In this document: piece after piece, positions 40,566-49,289 of the stretch
Layout: every line of letters begins with the position of its first letter
How positions within the stretch are numbered: the stretch's first letter is position 1
NCBI GenBank assembly: GCA_035326025.1
Contig: DAOKYT010000004.1
Coordinates: 1 to 64,000, forward strand
DNA from: Amarobacter sp035326025
GTDB lineage: Bacteria; Chloroflexota; Dehalococcoidia; Tepidiformales; Tepidiformaceae
Length of the DNA: 64,000 nt
Direction: 5' to 3'
Translations under genes and position numbers: made by a program
The notes under the pieces: generated by a model
Told to the model about the DNA's origin: nothing
Seen by the model: only the letters and a program-made list of their open reading frames with translations
Databases searched by the model: none

Positions 40566-40665
40566 NNNNNNNNNNNNNNNNNNNNNNNNNNNNNNNNNNN
40601 NNNNNNNNNNNNNNNNNNNNNNNNNNNNNNNNNNNNNNNNNNNNNNNNNNNNNNNNNNNNNNNNN
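40566..40665. other. Assembly gap (100 N)
   Basis: 100 undetermined bases between the HigB-like tail (minus strand) and the hydrolase remnant (+ strand). Real size unknown; the surrounding toxin genes suggest a repeat- or mobile-rich stretch. Confidence 0.99.
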
Positions 40666-40705
40666 CCGGCTACACCGGTGCCACGCGGCCCGGAGGAGCG
40701 CTCCC

Positions 40706-41026
40706 CTGGCTACGACGATTCACGAGGCGGCAGCCAACGGCATGACGTTCCGGTGCGGGTTCGCCGGGGAGGCCGGGGAGTCGGCATCCCGCGGCACGGT
40801 TTCCCGGGGACATGTGACGACACCGGCGCCGCTGGTGGCGGGAAACCACGATCCGGCCATGGGACGCGCCGGGGTGGAGGCGGGCGCGCGATACATGAAA
40901 GGGCCCTGGCGGTGTATGGAGCTGGATGCTGGCCACTCGCTCATCCAGCAGCAGTTCGCGGCGGTGAGCGAGGCGATGCCCGGGCACGTGCGGGCGAACA
41001 GAATCGGACCGCGCCGTAAGCCGTAA
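40706..41026 (+). pseudogene. Internally deleted alpha/beta-hydrolase
   Basis: 106 codons in which the beginning of an epoxide-hydrolase-like protein (A-T-T-I-H-E-A-A-A-N-G-M-T-F-R-C-G-F-A-G-E) is joined after some 25 unassigned residues to the end of one (T-T-P-A-P-L-V-A-G-N-H-D-P-A-M-G, then E-L-D-A-G-H-S-L-I). The catalytic Asp and His regions remain, but the oxyanion H-G-x-P and nucleophile elbow are missing; intact relatives are nearly three times longer. A good GGAGGAG site (40692-40698) sits seven bases before a CTG where ATG is expected. This is a decayed gene. Confidence 0.65.
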
Positions 41027-41059
41027 AATGAGCCCTCACCTGACGCGGGAGGGCGCGAA

Positions 41060-43042
41060 ATGGCGGGATCGCTGGACCTTGTGGACTTCGGGGCGCTGAC
41101 GCCAGAGAAGCTGGCGGGTGCGTGCGACGAGGCGATGCGCGTGTGCGACGAGCGGATCGCGGCGCTGGTAGCCGTGCCGGATGAGAAGCGGACGTTCGCG
41201 AACACGCTGCTCGCGCTCGAAGAGGCGGCGGAGCCGGTCTCCCAGGCTTCGGGGCAGTACGCCTTCATGGCATATGTGTCGGCGGATGATGCGTTGCGGG
41301 GCGCCGCGCGGGAGTGGGATGAAAAGCTCGACAAGTACCTGGTCGGGCTGTCGTTCCGGGAGGACCTGTACGCCGCGATCAGGGCATTTGCGGGCACCGC
41401 GGAGGCCGCGGGGTTGAGCGGCGAGGACGCGCGCTGGCTGGAACATGAGCTCCGTGATTACCGGAGGAACGGGTTCGACCTGCCCGCGGAGCAGCGCCAG
41501 CGGGTGCGGCGGCTGTTCGACGAACTTGTGGAGCTCGATGTGCAGTTCCGCAAGAACATCGACGAGTACGAAGACGGGATCGCCGTCACGCGTGAGCAGC
41601 TGGCGGGGCTGCCCGAGGCGTGGATCGAGAATCTCCAGCAGGTGGACGAAGCGGGCACCAGGAAATACCGCGTTTCGCTGGACTACCCGGAGATCCAGCC
41701 ATTCATGGCGAATTCGCCGGACCAGACACTGCGGCGAGAGCTGTTCGAGAAGGAGCAGCGCAAGGGCGGGGCCGCGAATGTGGCGGTGCTGGAGCGGGCA
41801 ATCCAGGCAAGGACTGAGGTTGCACGCCTGCTCGGGTACGACTCATGGGCGGCGTACCGCACCGAGGTGCGGATGGCTGGGACGCGGCAGGCCGTTGCGG
41901 AGTTCCTGGCCGACCTGCGGGAGCGCGTTGCGCCGAAGGCTGAGCGGGACATGCGGGAGATGCGGCAGCTGGCGAAGGCGCGGACCGGGAGCGACGAGGT
42001 GAACATCTGGGACTGGCGCTACTGGCACAACGAGCTGCTCAAGACGGCGTACGCCGTGGACGATTTCGAGGTGGCGAAGTACTTCCCGCTGGATGCGGTC
42101 ATCGCGGGCCTGTTCGACGTGTACCAAACGCTGTTGGGCGTTCGATTCACGGAGGCCCCGAATGCCCCGCGCTGGCACGCGGACGTGCGGGCGTTCGACG
42201 TCGCGGAGGCAGCCGGTGGCGAGCCGTTCGCGCGGTTCTACATGGACCTGTTTCCGCGACCGAACAAGTACGGGCACGCGGCGGCCTTCACTCTCCGGCG
42301 GGGGCGAATGCGGCCCGATGGGAGCTACCAGCAGCCGGTCAGCGCGATCGTGGCGAACTTCACGAAGCCCTCGGCGGCGCAGCCATCGTTGCTGCGGCAC
42401 ACCGAGGTGGTGACGTTCTTCCACGAATTCGGGCACATCATGCATCAGACGCTGACGCGGGCGCGGCGGGCACGGTTCAGCGGGACAGCGACCGAGGGCG
42501 ACTTCGTGGAGGCGCCGAGCCAGATGCTGGAGCACTGGTGCTGGGAGCCGGCGGTGCTGGCGGGGTTTTCGCGCCACTTCGAAACGGGCTCGCCGCTGCC
42601 GCGGGAGCTGGTCGAGTCGATGGTGGCGGCAAAGAACCTGAACAGCGGAGTGATGACGCTGAGGCAGATCTTCTTCGCGACGCTGGACCTGGCCTACCAC
42701 TCGCCGGGATTTGAAGGCGACACGACAGCAACGTTGAGGGCGCTGCATGAGATAACGGGCTTCCCGTATACGGAGGGGACGCACCTGCAATCGGGGTTCG
42801 GTCACCTGTTCGGCTACGACGCCGGGTACTACGGGTACCTGTGGTCGCACGTGTTTGGCGACGACATGTATACGCGTTTCGAGGAGACGAGCCCGCTGGA
42901 CACAGGAACCGGAATGCACTACCGCCGGACGATCCTGGAGCGCGGCGGGACGGTGGATGGCGGACAGCTGGTGCGGGACTTCCTCGGCCGGGAGCCGAAC
43001 AACGCTGCGTTCCTGCGGGGATTGGGACTCACGGACGCGTAG
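41060..43042 (+). CDS. M3-family oligoendopeptidase-like metallopeptidase
   Basis: 660 residues. Cytosolic zinc peptidase of the thimet oligopeptidase/Dcp clan. The zinc motif F-F-H-E-F-G-H-I-M-H is at about 455-462, with the third ligand in F-V-E-A-P-S-Q-M-L-E about 25 residues later and the H-L-Q-S-G-F-G-H-L-F-G-Y-D-A-G-Y-Y-G-Y-L-W-S substrate-binding segment near 580. It degrades short peptides. ATG 41060 follows a GGGAGGG site; TAAAAT at 41025-41030 may be its -10. Intact. Confidence 0.95.
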   Translation: MAGSLDLVDFGALTPEKLAGACDEAMRVCDERIAALVAVPDEKRTFANTLLALEEAAEPVSQASGQYAFMAYVSADDALRGAAREWDEKLDKYLVGLSFREDLYAAIRAFAGTAEAAGLSGEDARWLEHELRDYRRNGFDLPAEQRQRVRRLFDELVELDVQFRKNIDEYEDGIAVTREQLAGLPEAWIENLQQVDEAGTRKYRVSLDYPEIQPFMANSPDQTLRRELFEKEQRKGGAANVAVLERAIQARTEVARLLGYDSWAAYRTEVRMAGTRQAVAEFLADLRERVAPKAERDMREMRQLAKARTGSDEVNIWDWRYWHNELLKTAYAVDDFEVAKYFPLDAVIAGLFDVYQTLLGVRFTEAPNAPRWHADVRAFDVAEAAGGEPFARFYMDLFPRPNKYGHAAAFTLRRGRMRPDGSYQQPVSAIVANFTKPSAAQPSLLRHTEVVTFFHEFGHIMHQTLTRARRARFSGTATEGDFVEAPSQMLEHWCWEPAVLAGFSRHFETGSPLPRELVESMVAAKNLNSGVMTLRQIFFATLDLAYHSPGFEGDTTATLRALHEITGFPYTEGTHLQSGFGHLFGYDAGYYGYLWSHVFGDDMYTRFEETSPLDTGTGMHYRRTILERGGTVDGGQLVRDFLGREPNNAAFLRGLGLTDA

Positions 43043-43327
43043 TGCCAGGCTTCGTGGCGGGACGCCGCATGGCGGACCGTCTCGGCCCAGTGGTGGCCGA
43101 CAACGCGGAGGAAGACGGCGCCGAGCTGGGTTCGGACGGTGACGCTGTCGATGACGTGGATGGGCCAGGGCTGCGTTGCATGTCGCCACGAGCGTGACGG
43201 TCGCGAGTTGCCAGATCCCTTGAGTTTGCCGATGAGCGGCGCATGGAGTGGGCGTGGCCGTCACCTTTCCGCGGGGGCGCGCCATTTCGAAGGCAAGCCG
43301 GGAATTGCCGGGGCGCTGGAGATTGAC

Positions 43328-44947
43328 ATGGACGGTTCATCAGACGCAGTCACGGAGACGGGGGCGGTGGTGAGCAGGCGGACGCGCCGGGCGCTGCTGG
43401 CGGGGGTTGCCGCGGCGGCCGCGGGTGGGACGGCGGCCGGCGTCACCGTCCTCGCCCGGACCGGGACCCCGGGCGAGGATCCCCCGGCTCCGGCGGCAGG
43501 AGGAGGGACCGGCGCGGCAGTTCCGACACCCACGCCGGACCAGGACCGGCCCATCGAGGATGCGTGGGCGCGGGCCGCGCACTTGCTGCGGCGGGCGGGC
43601 TGGGGAGGGAGCCTCGCGGAAATCGACGCGTTCGCGCGCCTGGGGCGGGAGGAGGCTGTCGACCGGCTTATGGCGTTCGAGGGGGTGGACAACGCATCAC
43701 TCAAGGCGCGGATTGCGAAGGCGGCGTTCAACCTGACGACGCCGGGCCGCGGACTGGATGGGAAGCGCCCACCGCTGATCCGCGACATGCAGCGCTGGTG
43801 GTTGACGCGGATGGCGTACAGCGCGCGGCCGCTGGAGGAGCGGATGACGTACATCTGGCACGGGTTGTTGACATCGCAGGTGAGCCAGGTGGGGATCCGG
43901 GCGGCCAAGCAGATGGTGCGCCAGAACGAGCTTTTCCGGGCGCATGCGCTGGGACGGTACGGCGACCTGTTGCAGGCGGTGAGCAAGGACCCGGCGATGA
44001 TGCTCTACCTGAACACGATCGAGAGCACGAAGGCGCACCCGAACGAGAACTACGCGCGGGAGCTGATGGAGCTGTTTTCGATGGGGGAGGGCAACTACAC
44101 GGAGGAGGACGTGCGGGAGAGCGCGCGGGCGTTCACGGGGTGGCGGTTGACGCGCGCGGGGCGCGAGCGGCCACCGGAGGGGTTGAGCGAGCGGGAGCGG
44201 GACGAGTGGCTCAATCAGATGTGGGCGGCGTGGGAGCCGGAGTTCCGGCTGGAGCCACGGTTGCATGACGCGGGCAGCAAGACGTTCCTTGGCCAGACCG
44301 GCAACTTTGGCGGCGAGGACATCGTGCGGATCATCATGGAGCAGGCGGCGACGGGGCGCTTCATCACACGGCGCCTGTTCAGCGAGCTGGCGTACCGCGA
44401 CCCGGGGGATGAGGTCATCGACCGGCTCGCGGAGGTATGGGAGGCAACGGACCATAGCGTCCGGGAGGTCGTGAAGGCGATCCTGTTGAGCGACGAGTTC
44501 TGGTCGATGCGGGCGTACCGGTCCCTGGTGCGGAGCCCGGTGGAGTTCGCCGTGGGAGCGGTGCGCGCGCTGGGGATCGAGACGGACTGGCGCACGATCG
44601 AGCAGAGCGCCGCCGGAATGGACCAGCGCCTGTTCGAGCCGCCGGGCGTAGCCGGGTGGCCCGGCGGCGAGGCGTGGCTTTCATCGGGGACGTTCTTCGG
44701 GCGGGTGAACTTCCTGGATGCGTTCCTGTTCCCGCGGGGCCGGCCGATTGCGATCCCGGTACTGGAGGGGCAGGCGAGCGTCGAGGACATGGTCGACACG
44801 GCGCTCAAGGCGCTGGTTGATGACAACATTGCCGAGGCTTCGCGGGAGGCGCTGTACGCGCACGCGGAGACAGTCCCGGCCGGGCCGGGGCGGGCGGCGA
44901 CGGTGGCGTACCTGGTGCTGGCCAGCCCGGAATACCAGCTCATCTAA
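43328..44947 (+). CDS. Tat-exported DUF1800 protein
   Basis: 539 residues. A twin-arginine signal (S-R-R-T-R-R-A-L-L-A-G-V-A-A-A-A-A-G-G) is followed by a Pro/Ala-rich linker and the DUF1800 domain: A-A-H-L-L-R-R-A-G-W-G-G, W-W-L-T-R-M, L-E-E-R-M-T-Y-I-W-H-G, H-P-N-E-N-Y-A-R-E-L-M-E-L-F-S-M-G and E-P-P-G-V-A-G-W-P-G-G. Function unknown; members are secreted and almost always paired with a DUF1501 protein, as here. ATG 43328 has GGAG six bases upstream; longer in-frame starts lack a signal. The next gene begins 20 bases later. Confidence 0.92.
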   Translation: MDGSSDAVTETGAVVSRRTRRALLAGVAAAAAGGTAAGVTVLARTGTPGEDPPAPAAGGGTGAAVPTPTPDQDRPIEDAWARAAHLLRRAGWGGSLAEIDAFARLGREEAVDRLMAFEGVDNASLKARIAKAAFNLTTPGRGLDGKRPPLIRDMQRWWLTRMAYSARPLEERMTYIWHGLLTSQVSQVGIRAAKQMVRQNELFRAHALGRYGDLLQAVSKDPAMMLYLNTIESTKAHPNENYARELMELFSMGEGNYTEEDVRESARAFTGWRLTRAGRERPPEGLSERERDEWLNQMWAAWEPEFRLEPRLHDAGSKTFLGQTGNFGGEDIVRIIMEQAATGRFITRRLFSELAYRDPGDEVIDRLAEVWEATDHSVREVVKAILLSDEFWSMRAYRSLVRSPVEFAVGAVRALGIETDWRTIEQSAAGMDQRLFEPPGVAGWPGGEAWLSSGTFFGRVNFLDAFLFPRGRPIAIPVLEGQASVEDMVDTALKALVDDNIAEASREALYAHAETVPAGPGRAATVAYLVLASPEYQLI

Positions 44948-44967
44948 CCGCAGCAGGAGGTGGCAAC

Positions 44968-46215
44968 GTGCTCACTCGAAGAGATTTTGTGAAGGGCGGG
45001 GTCGCCCTGGTCAGCATCGGGACGACGGCCCAGTCGTTGCTGAAGGGAGCGGTCGCGTTCGCGGCGCAGAACAGCAGCGCCGTGGTGGACCCGGCCAACA
45101 AGAAGACGCTGGTGCTCGTGCAACTGGCGGGCGGGAACGACGGGCTGAACACGCTGGTGCCCGGCTCGGACCCGTCGTACCGGTCAGCGCGGGCGACGCT
45201 GGGGATCGCCGAAAACGCGGTACTCCCCCTGGGAGAGGGCTTTGGGCTCAACCCCGCGCTCACGGGGATGAAGGGGCTGTGGGATGCGGGGAAGCTGGCG
45301 GTCGTGCGGGGCGTGGGCTACCCGGGCCAGAACTACAGCCATTTCAAATCCATGGCAATCTGGCAGGCCGGCGACCCGAAGATGGAGCTCGACAATGGCT
45401 GGCTCGGGCGGACGCTCGAGCAGCTGGAGAGCGACGAGCATGACCCGTTCCTGGGATTCAACGCAGGGGGTTCGACGCCGGAGGAGATGCGCACGCCGAA
45501 GGTGGCGGTACCTTCGGTGCGGAGTCCCGGGGACTACGGCGTGAAGGTGGGTGGGAGGCTGGCGGACCCCGGCCACGCGCGCACGGCGACGATGTTGAAG
45601 CTCTACGAGCAGTACCCGTCGGCCTCGCCGTACGGGGCTCTGCTCGAGACGACCGTGGAGACGGCAATGTCGAGCTCAAGGCTGTTGCAGGAAGCTGACC
45701 GGGCTTACACGCCAGCGGTGGAGTACCCGGATTCGTCGTTCGGCTCGGGGCTTTCGGTGCTGGCGGAGGCGATCGTGGGCAACCTGGGGATGCGCGCCGG
45801 GCACATCACGCTGGGAGGGTTCGATACGCACAACAACCAGGCCACGGAGCACACAGCGCTGATGGAGACGCTGGATTCGGGGCTGACGGCGTTCCACCAC
45901 GACCTTGAGGCGCACGGGAAGGCGGATGACGTGCTGGTGCTGACGTGGAGCGAGTTCGGGCGGCGGGTGGCGGAGAACGGGAATGGCGGCACGGACCACG
46001 GCGCGGGGAGCGTGTTGTTCGCCCTGGGGAACGGGGTTCGCGGGGGCTTGTACGGAGATGCGCCGGACCTGGCCGCGCTCGTGGACGACGGGAACGTGCC
46101 GTACACCACCGACTTCCGGCGGGTGTACGCGACGGTGATCGACGGGTGGCTGGGAGTGCCGCACGAAGAACTGCTTGGGCAGCGGTGGGAGCAGCTGGGA
46201 TTCATCGCCGCGTAG
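44968..46215 (+). CDS. Tat-exported DUF1501 protein
   Basis: 415 residues. Tat signal T-R-R-D-F-V-K-G-G. The domain has L-V-L-V-Q-L-A-G-G-N-D-G-L-N-T-L-V-P, N-Y-S-H-F-K-S-M, F-D-T-H-N-N-Q, T-W-S-E-F-G-R-R-V-A-E-N and G-T-D-H-G: the alkaline-phosphatase/sulfatase-like core with metal-binding Asp and His. Substrate unknown. It forms a two-gene operon with the DUF1800 gene, so the products probably work together outside the membrane. Confidence 0.93.
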   Translation: MLTRRDFVKGGVALVSIGTTAQSLLKGAVAFAAQNSSAVVDPANKKTLVLVQLAGGNDGLNTLVPGSDPSYRSARATLGIAENAVLPLGEGFGLNPALTGMKGLWDAGKLAVVRGVGYPGQNYSHFKSMAIWQAGDPKMELDNGWLGRTLEQLESDEHDPFLGFNAGGSTPEEMRTPKVAVPSVRSPGDYGVKVGGRLADPGHARTATMLKLYEQYPSASPYGALLETTVETAMSSSRLLQEADRAYTPAVEYPDSSFGSGLSVLAEAIVGNLGMRAGHITLGGFDTHNNQATEHTALMETLDSGLTAFHHDLEAHGKADDVLVLTWSEFGRRVAENGNGGTDHGAGSVLFALGNGVRGGLYGDAPDLAALVDDGNVPYTTDFRRVYATVIDGWLGVPHEELLGQRWEQLGFIAA

Positions 46216-46235
46216 GGGAGGGTATCATCGCGGCG

Positions 46236-46748
46236 ATGGACCTGAAGGCGTACATCCGCGATGTGCCAGATTTCCCGCGGCCGGGGATCCTGTTCCGGGA
46301 CATCACGCCCCTGCTGGCGGCACCGGAGGCTTTCCGGGATGTGCTGGACGCTCTGACGAAGGACGCACGGGTGCGGGAGGCCGAGGCGGTGGTGGGGATC
46401 GAGTCGCGCGGATTCGTGTTCGGGGCACCGGTTGCGGACCGGCTGGGCCTCCCGTTCGTGCCAGTCCGCAAGGAAGGGAAGCTGCCGGCGGCACGGCAAA
46501 CGGTGGAGTACTCGCTGGAGTACGGCGAGAGCCGGCTGGATATCCACCAGGATGCGCTCGCCGCGGGAACACGCGCCTACATCGTGGACGACCTGCTGGC
46601 GACCGGGGGGACGGCGCTGGCGACGGCCAAACTGGTGGAGTTGATCGGAGGGGTGGTCGCGGGTTTCGGCTTCGTGGTGGAACTGGAAGCACTGGGGGGG
46701 CGGGGGCGGCTCGGCGGGTACGCTGTGCAGAGCCTGCTGACCTACTGA
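46236..46748 (+). CDS. apt: Adenine phosphoribosyltransferase
   Basis: 170 residues. Makes AMP from adenine and PRPP. The opening I-R-D-V-P-D-F-P-R-P-G-I-L-F-R-D-I-T-P-L-L, G-I-E-S-R-G-F-V-F-G and the PRPP loop Y-I-V-D-D-L-L-A-T-G-G-T-A are canonical. In this neighbourhood it would reclaim the adenine released by MtnP. TATCAT ends seven bases before ATG 46236 with no close ribosome site, so the message is probably leaderless and separate from the DUF1501 operon. Confidence 0.96.
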   Translation: MDLKAYIRDVPDFPRPGILFRDITPLLAAPEAFRDVLDALTKDARVREAEAVVGIESRGFVFGAPVADRLGLPFVPVRKEGKLPAARQTVEYSLEYGESRLDIHQDALAAGTRAYIVDDLLATGGTALATAKLVELIGGVVAGFGFVVELEALGGRGRLGGYAVQSLLTY

Positions 46749-46873
46749 CCTGGCGGGTGTGGCCAGTCGCAGGTTGAAGGTGCGGGGGTGGGGGCGGAAA
46801 GGTACGTGACAGATCGGTCTTCGCGATGTGGCTTACCCGTGCGTTGCTGATCCATGGTGCTACCATCGAAGCC

Positions 46874-47317
46874 ATGAACGCGGATTCGGGAGACGAACTC
46901 GCACTGGTGACAGGCCTGTACCGGACGACGAACGCGACGGTGCGGGAGCTGGACCAGCGGCTGATGCGAGATCACGAGGTCACGTTCATCCAGGCGGTGA
47001 CACTGCTGGCGATTGATTCGTTCGAACGGCCGCAGCCGCACCTTGTGGCAGACTACCTTTCGCAGCAGTCGCAGACAGTGACCGGTGTGCTCGACCGGCT
47101 GGAGCGCGCGGGACACATCTCGCGCAAGCGGGACCTGAGCGACCGGCGGGCGATACGCCTCGAGCTGACGGCCTCGGGCCGTAGCCTGGTCGACTCGGTA
47201 TCGGTAGCGCTCCACGAACATGTAAGCGATGTGCTCAAGGGCGTGAAGGCGCGGACACGCGCAAGCCTGGTGCGCGACCTGGAAGAGGTGGAGCGATCGG
47301 TGCGGGCCGCGCGGTAG
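46874..47317 (+). CDS. MarR-family transcriptional regulator
   Basis: 147 residues. Winged helix with L-V-A-D-Y-L-S-Q-Q-S-Q-T-V-T-G-V-L-D-R-L-E-R-A-G and wing K-R-D-L-S-D-R-R-A-I-R-L-E-L-T, typical of MarR. It may control the following mtn genes, or itself; ligand unknown. Start set at ATG 46874 because TACCAT (46861-46866) lies seven bases upstream as in other genes here, and the length then fits the family; ATG 46826 would add 16 residues. Confidence 0.9.
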   Translation: MNADSGDELALVTGLYRTTNATVRELDQRLMRDHEVTFIQAVTLLAIDSFERPQPHLVADYLSQQSQTVTGVLDRLERAGHISRKRDLSDRRAIRLELTASGRSLVDSVSVALHEHVSDVLKGVKARTRASLVRDLEEVERSVRAAR

Positions 47318-47338
47318 CGGTGCGGGTAGACTGGGGGC

Positions 47339-48361
47339 GTGGAGAGCTTTTCGCCGGTACGGGTGGTTGCGCCAGCGGTTGAAATCCTGGACCAGACGGA
47401 GCTCCCGGCGCGCGAGGTGTGGCGGCGGATCGACACGGTGGACGCGATGTGCGAGGCGATTGCGACGCTGCGGGTGCGGGGCGCGCCGCTCCTGGGAACA
47501 TGCGGCATGGCCGGGGTGGCCATAGCTGCCGAGGAACGCGGCGTGCGCGATGAGGAGTTGCGGTATGCGGCGGAGGAGATCGCGGCGACGAGGCCGACGG
47601 CGGTGGAGCTTTCGTGGGGCGCCGGGAAGGCACTGGAGGCGGCCCTGGGGGTGGCGCGGGAGCGCCGGCGGGCGCTGCTCTGGGAGCTGACGCGGGAGCA
47701 CATGGAACGCCGGTTGCGCGAGGACCTGGCCCTTGGGCGGCACGGCGCCGCATTGCTCGCCGGGGGATCGGCGGTACTCACGCACTGCAATGCGGGCGCG
47801 CTCGCGAGCGGTGGCATCGGGACGGCGCTCGGGGTTATCCGCGTCGCCCACGAGGATGGCCGGCTGGAGCGATGCTATGCGACGGAGACGCGGCCGCTGC
47901 TCCAGGGGGCGCGGCTGACGGCATGGGAGCTGGCGCGGGCAGGCATCCCGGCATCGCTGGTGCCCGATACGGCGGCGGCGGCGCTGATCGCGTCGGGGAA
48001 GGTGCAGGCAGTCATCACGGGCGCGGACCGGATAGCGACAAACGGTGATAGCGCGAACAAGATCGGCACGTACGGGCTGGCGGTGGTGGCGGCGCGGCAT
48101 CGCGTGCCGTTCTATATCGCGGCGCCGCGGACGACGATCGACCCTGGTTGTGGAAGCGGTGCGGGCATCCCGATCGAGTTCCGGCCCGAGGAAGAAGTCG
48201 CCGGGTTCGGGGGGCAGCGCTGGAGTCCCGAGGGAATCGGCGCGTATAACCCGGCATTCGATGTGACGCCGGCCGAGCTGATCAGCGCGATCATCACGGA
48301 GCGCGGGGTGGCACGGCCGCCCTACGAGCGGTCGCTGGCGGAGCTGTTGGCGCAGCCATGA
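47339..48361 (+). CDS. mtnA: S-methyl-5-thioribose-1-phosphate isomerase
   Basis: 340 residues. Converts methylthioribose-1-phosphate to methylthioribulose-1-phosphate in methionine salvage. Family marks: V-R-G-A-P-L-L-G (substrate loop), the active-site Cys in L-T-H-C-N-A-G-A-L-A-S-G-G, the active-site Asp in T-G-A-D-R-I, and N-K-I-G-T-Y-G-L-A. The GTG start is six bases after TAGACT (47327-47332), leaderless-type. Directly followed by mtnP. Confidence 0.96.
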   Translation: MESFSPVRVVAPAVEILDQTELPAREVWRRIDTVDAMCEAIATLRVRGAPLLGTCGMAGVAIAAEERGVRDEELRYAAEEIAATRPTAVELSWGAGKALEAALGVARERRRALLWELTREHMERRLREDLALGRHGAALLAGGSAVLTHCNAGALASGGIGTALGVIRVAHEDGRLERCYATETRPLLQGARLTAWELARAGIPASLVPDTAAAALIASGKVQAVITGADRIATNGDSANKIGTYGLAVVAARHRVPFYIAAPRTTIDPGCGSGAGIPIEFRPEEEVAGFGGQRWSPEGIGAYNPAFDVTPAELISAIITERGVARPPYERSLAELLAQP

Positions 48362-48410
48362 CAGGCCCGGAAGCCGTACACTTCAGCTATCTTCAGAAGA
48401 CAGGGATCGC

Positions 48411-49289
48411 GTGACAGGTTCGATTCCCCTTGCGGTCATCGGCGGGTCCGGGTTTTACGACATGCCCGGGCTCGGCGCTATCGAGGAGGTGGAAGCCGAC
48501 ACGCCCTTCGGGCGGCCGAGTGACGCGATCCGCATCGGGACGCTGGATGGCACGCGGGTGGCGTTCCTGGCGCGCCACGGGCGGGGCCACCGGTTGTTGC
48601 CATCGGAGCTGCCACAGCGGGCGAACTTCTGGGCGCTGAAGCAGCTGGGTACCGAGCGGGTGGTGTCGATCTCCGCCGTCGGAAGCCTGCGGGGGGATTT
48701 CGAGCCGGGGCACATGGTGACGCCGGACCAGCTGATTGACCGGACCAACGGCGGGCGCCCGGGGACGTTCTTCGGAGCGGGCGTGGTTGCGCACATCGCG
48801 TTCGCGGAGCCGTTCTGCCCCGCGATGCGGGAGGCGGCATGGGGCGCCTCGGCGGCAGCGGGAGCGACGGTGCACGCGGGGGGGACCTACGTGGTGATCG
48901 AGGGGCCGGCTTTCGGGACTCGCGCCGAGGGCGAATTGCAGCGTGGCTGGGGCGCGAGCATCGTGGGGATGACGGCGCTGCCGGAGGCCAAGCTCGCTCG
49001 CGAGGCGGAGCTTTGCTACGCGACGCTCGCGGCCGTGACGGACTACGACGCGGGACACGCGGGCCACGAAGCGGTCGATGCGCGGACCGTGTTCGACACG
49101 CTCCGAAAGAACGTGGCAGTGGCGCAAGAGGCGGTGCGGAACCTCGCCCGGGCGCTGCCGGGGCGGGACGGGTGTGGGTGCGCGACCGCGCTGGATGCGG
49201 CCCTCGTGACGAGCCCGGGGCAGATCGACGAGGAGAGCCGGCGGCGGCTGGGGCCTATCCTGGCGCGCCGGCTGGGAGCAACAGGATGA
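48411..49289 (+). CDS. mtnP: S-methyl-5'-thioadenosine phosphorylase
   Basis: 292 residues. Splits methylthioadenosine (a by-product of SAM use) to adenine and methylthioribose-1-phosphate. Motifs: V-I-G-G-S-G-F-Y-D, R-H-G-R-G-H-R-L-L-P-S-E-L, Y-V-V-I-E-G-P-A-F-G-T-R-A-E and G-M-T-A-L-P-E-A-K-L-A-R-E. The products feed MtnA and Apt. A purine-nucleoside preference cannot be fully excluded. GTG start; TACACT at 48377-48382 may be a promoter. Stop overlaps the kinase start (ATGA). Confidence 0.94.
   Translation: MTGSIPLAVIGGSGFYDMPGLGAIEEVEADTPFGRPSDAIRIGTLDGTRVAFLARHGRGHRLLPSELPQRANFWALKQLGTERVVSISAVGSLRGDFEPGHMVTPDQLIDRTNGGRPGTFFGAGVVAHIAFAEPFCPAMREAAWGASAAAGATVHAGGTYVVIEGPAFGTRAEGELQRGWGASIVGMTALPEAKLAREAELCYATLAAVTDYDAGHAGHEAVDARTVFDTLRKNVAVAQEAVRNLARALPGRDGCGCATALDAALVTSPGQIDEESRRRLGPILARRLGATG

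Noticed and set aside
43043..43200. Minus-strand coding-like stretch after the M3 peptidase
   Set aside because: Codons look C-ending, but the frame continues antisense through the M3 gene without a start, stop or recognisable family, so it is treated as noise.
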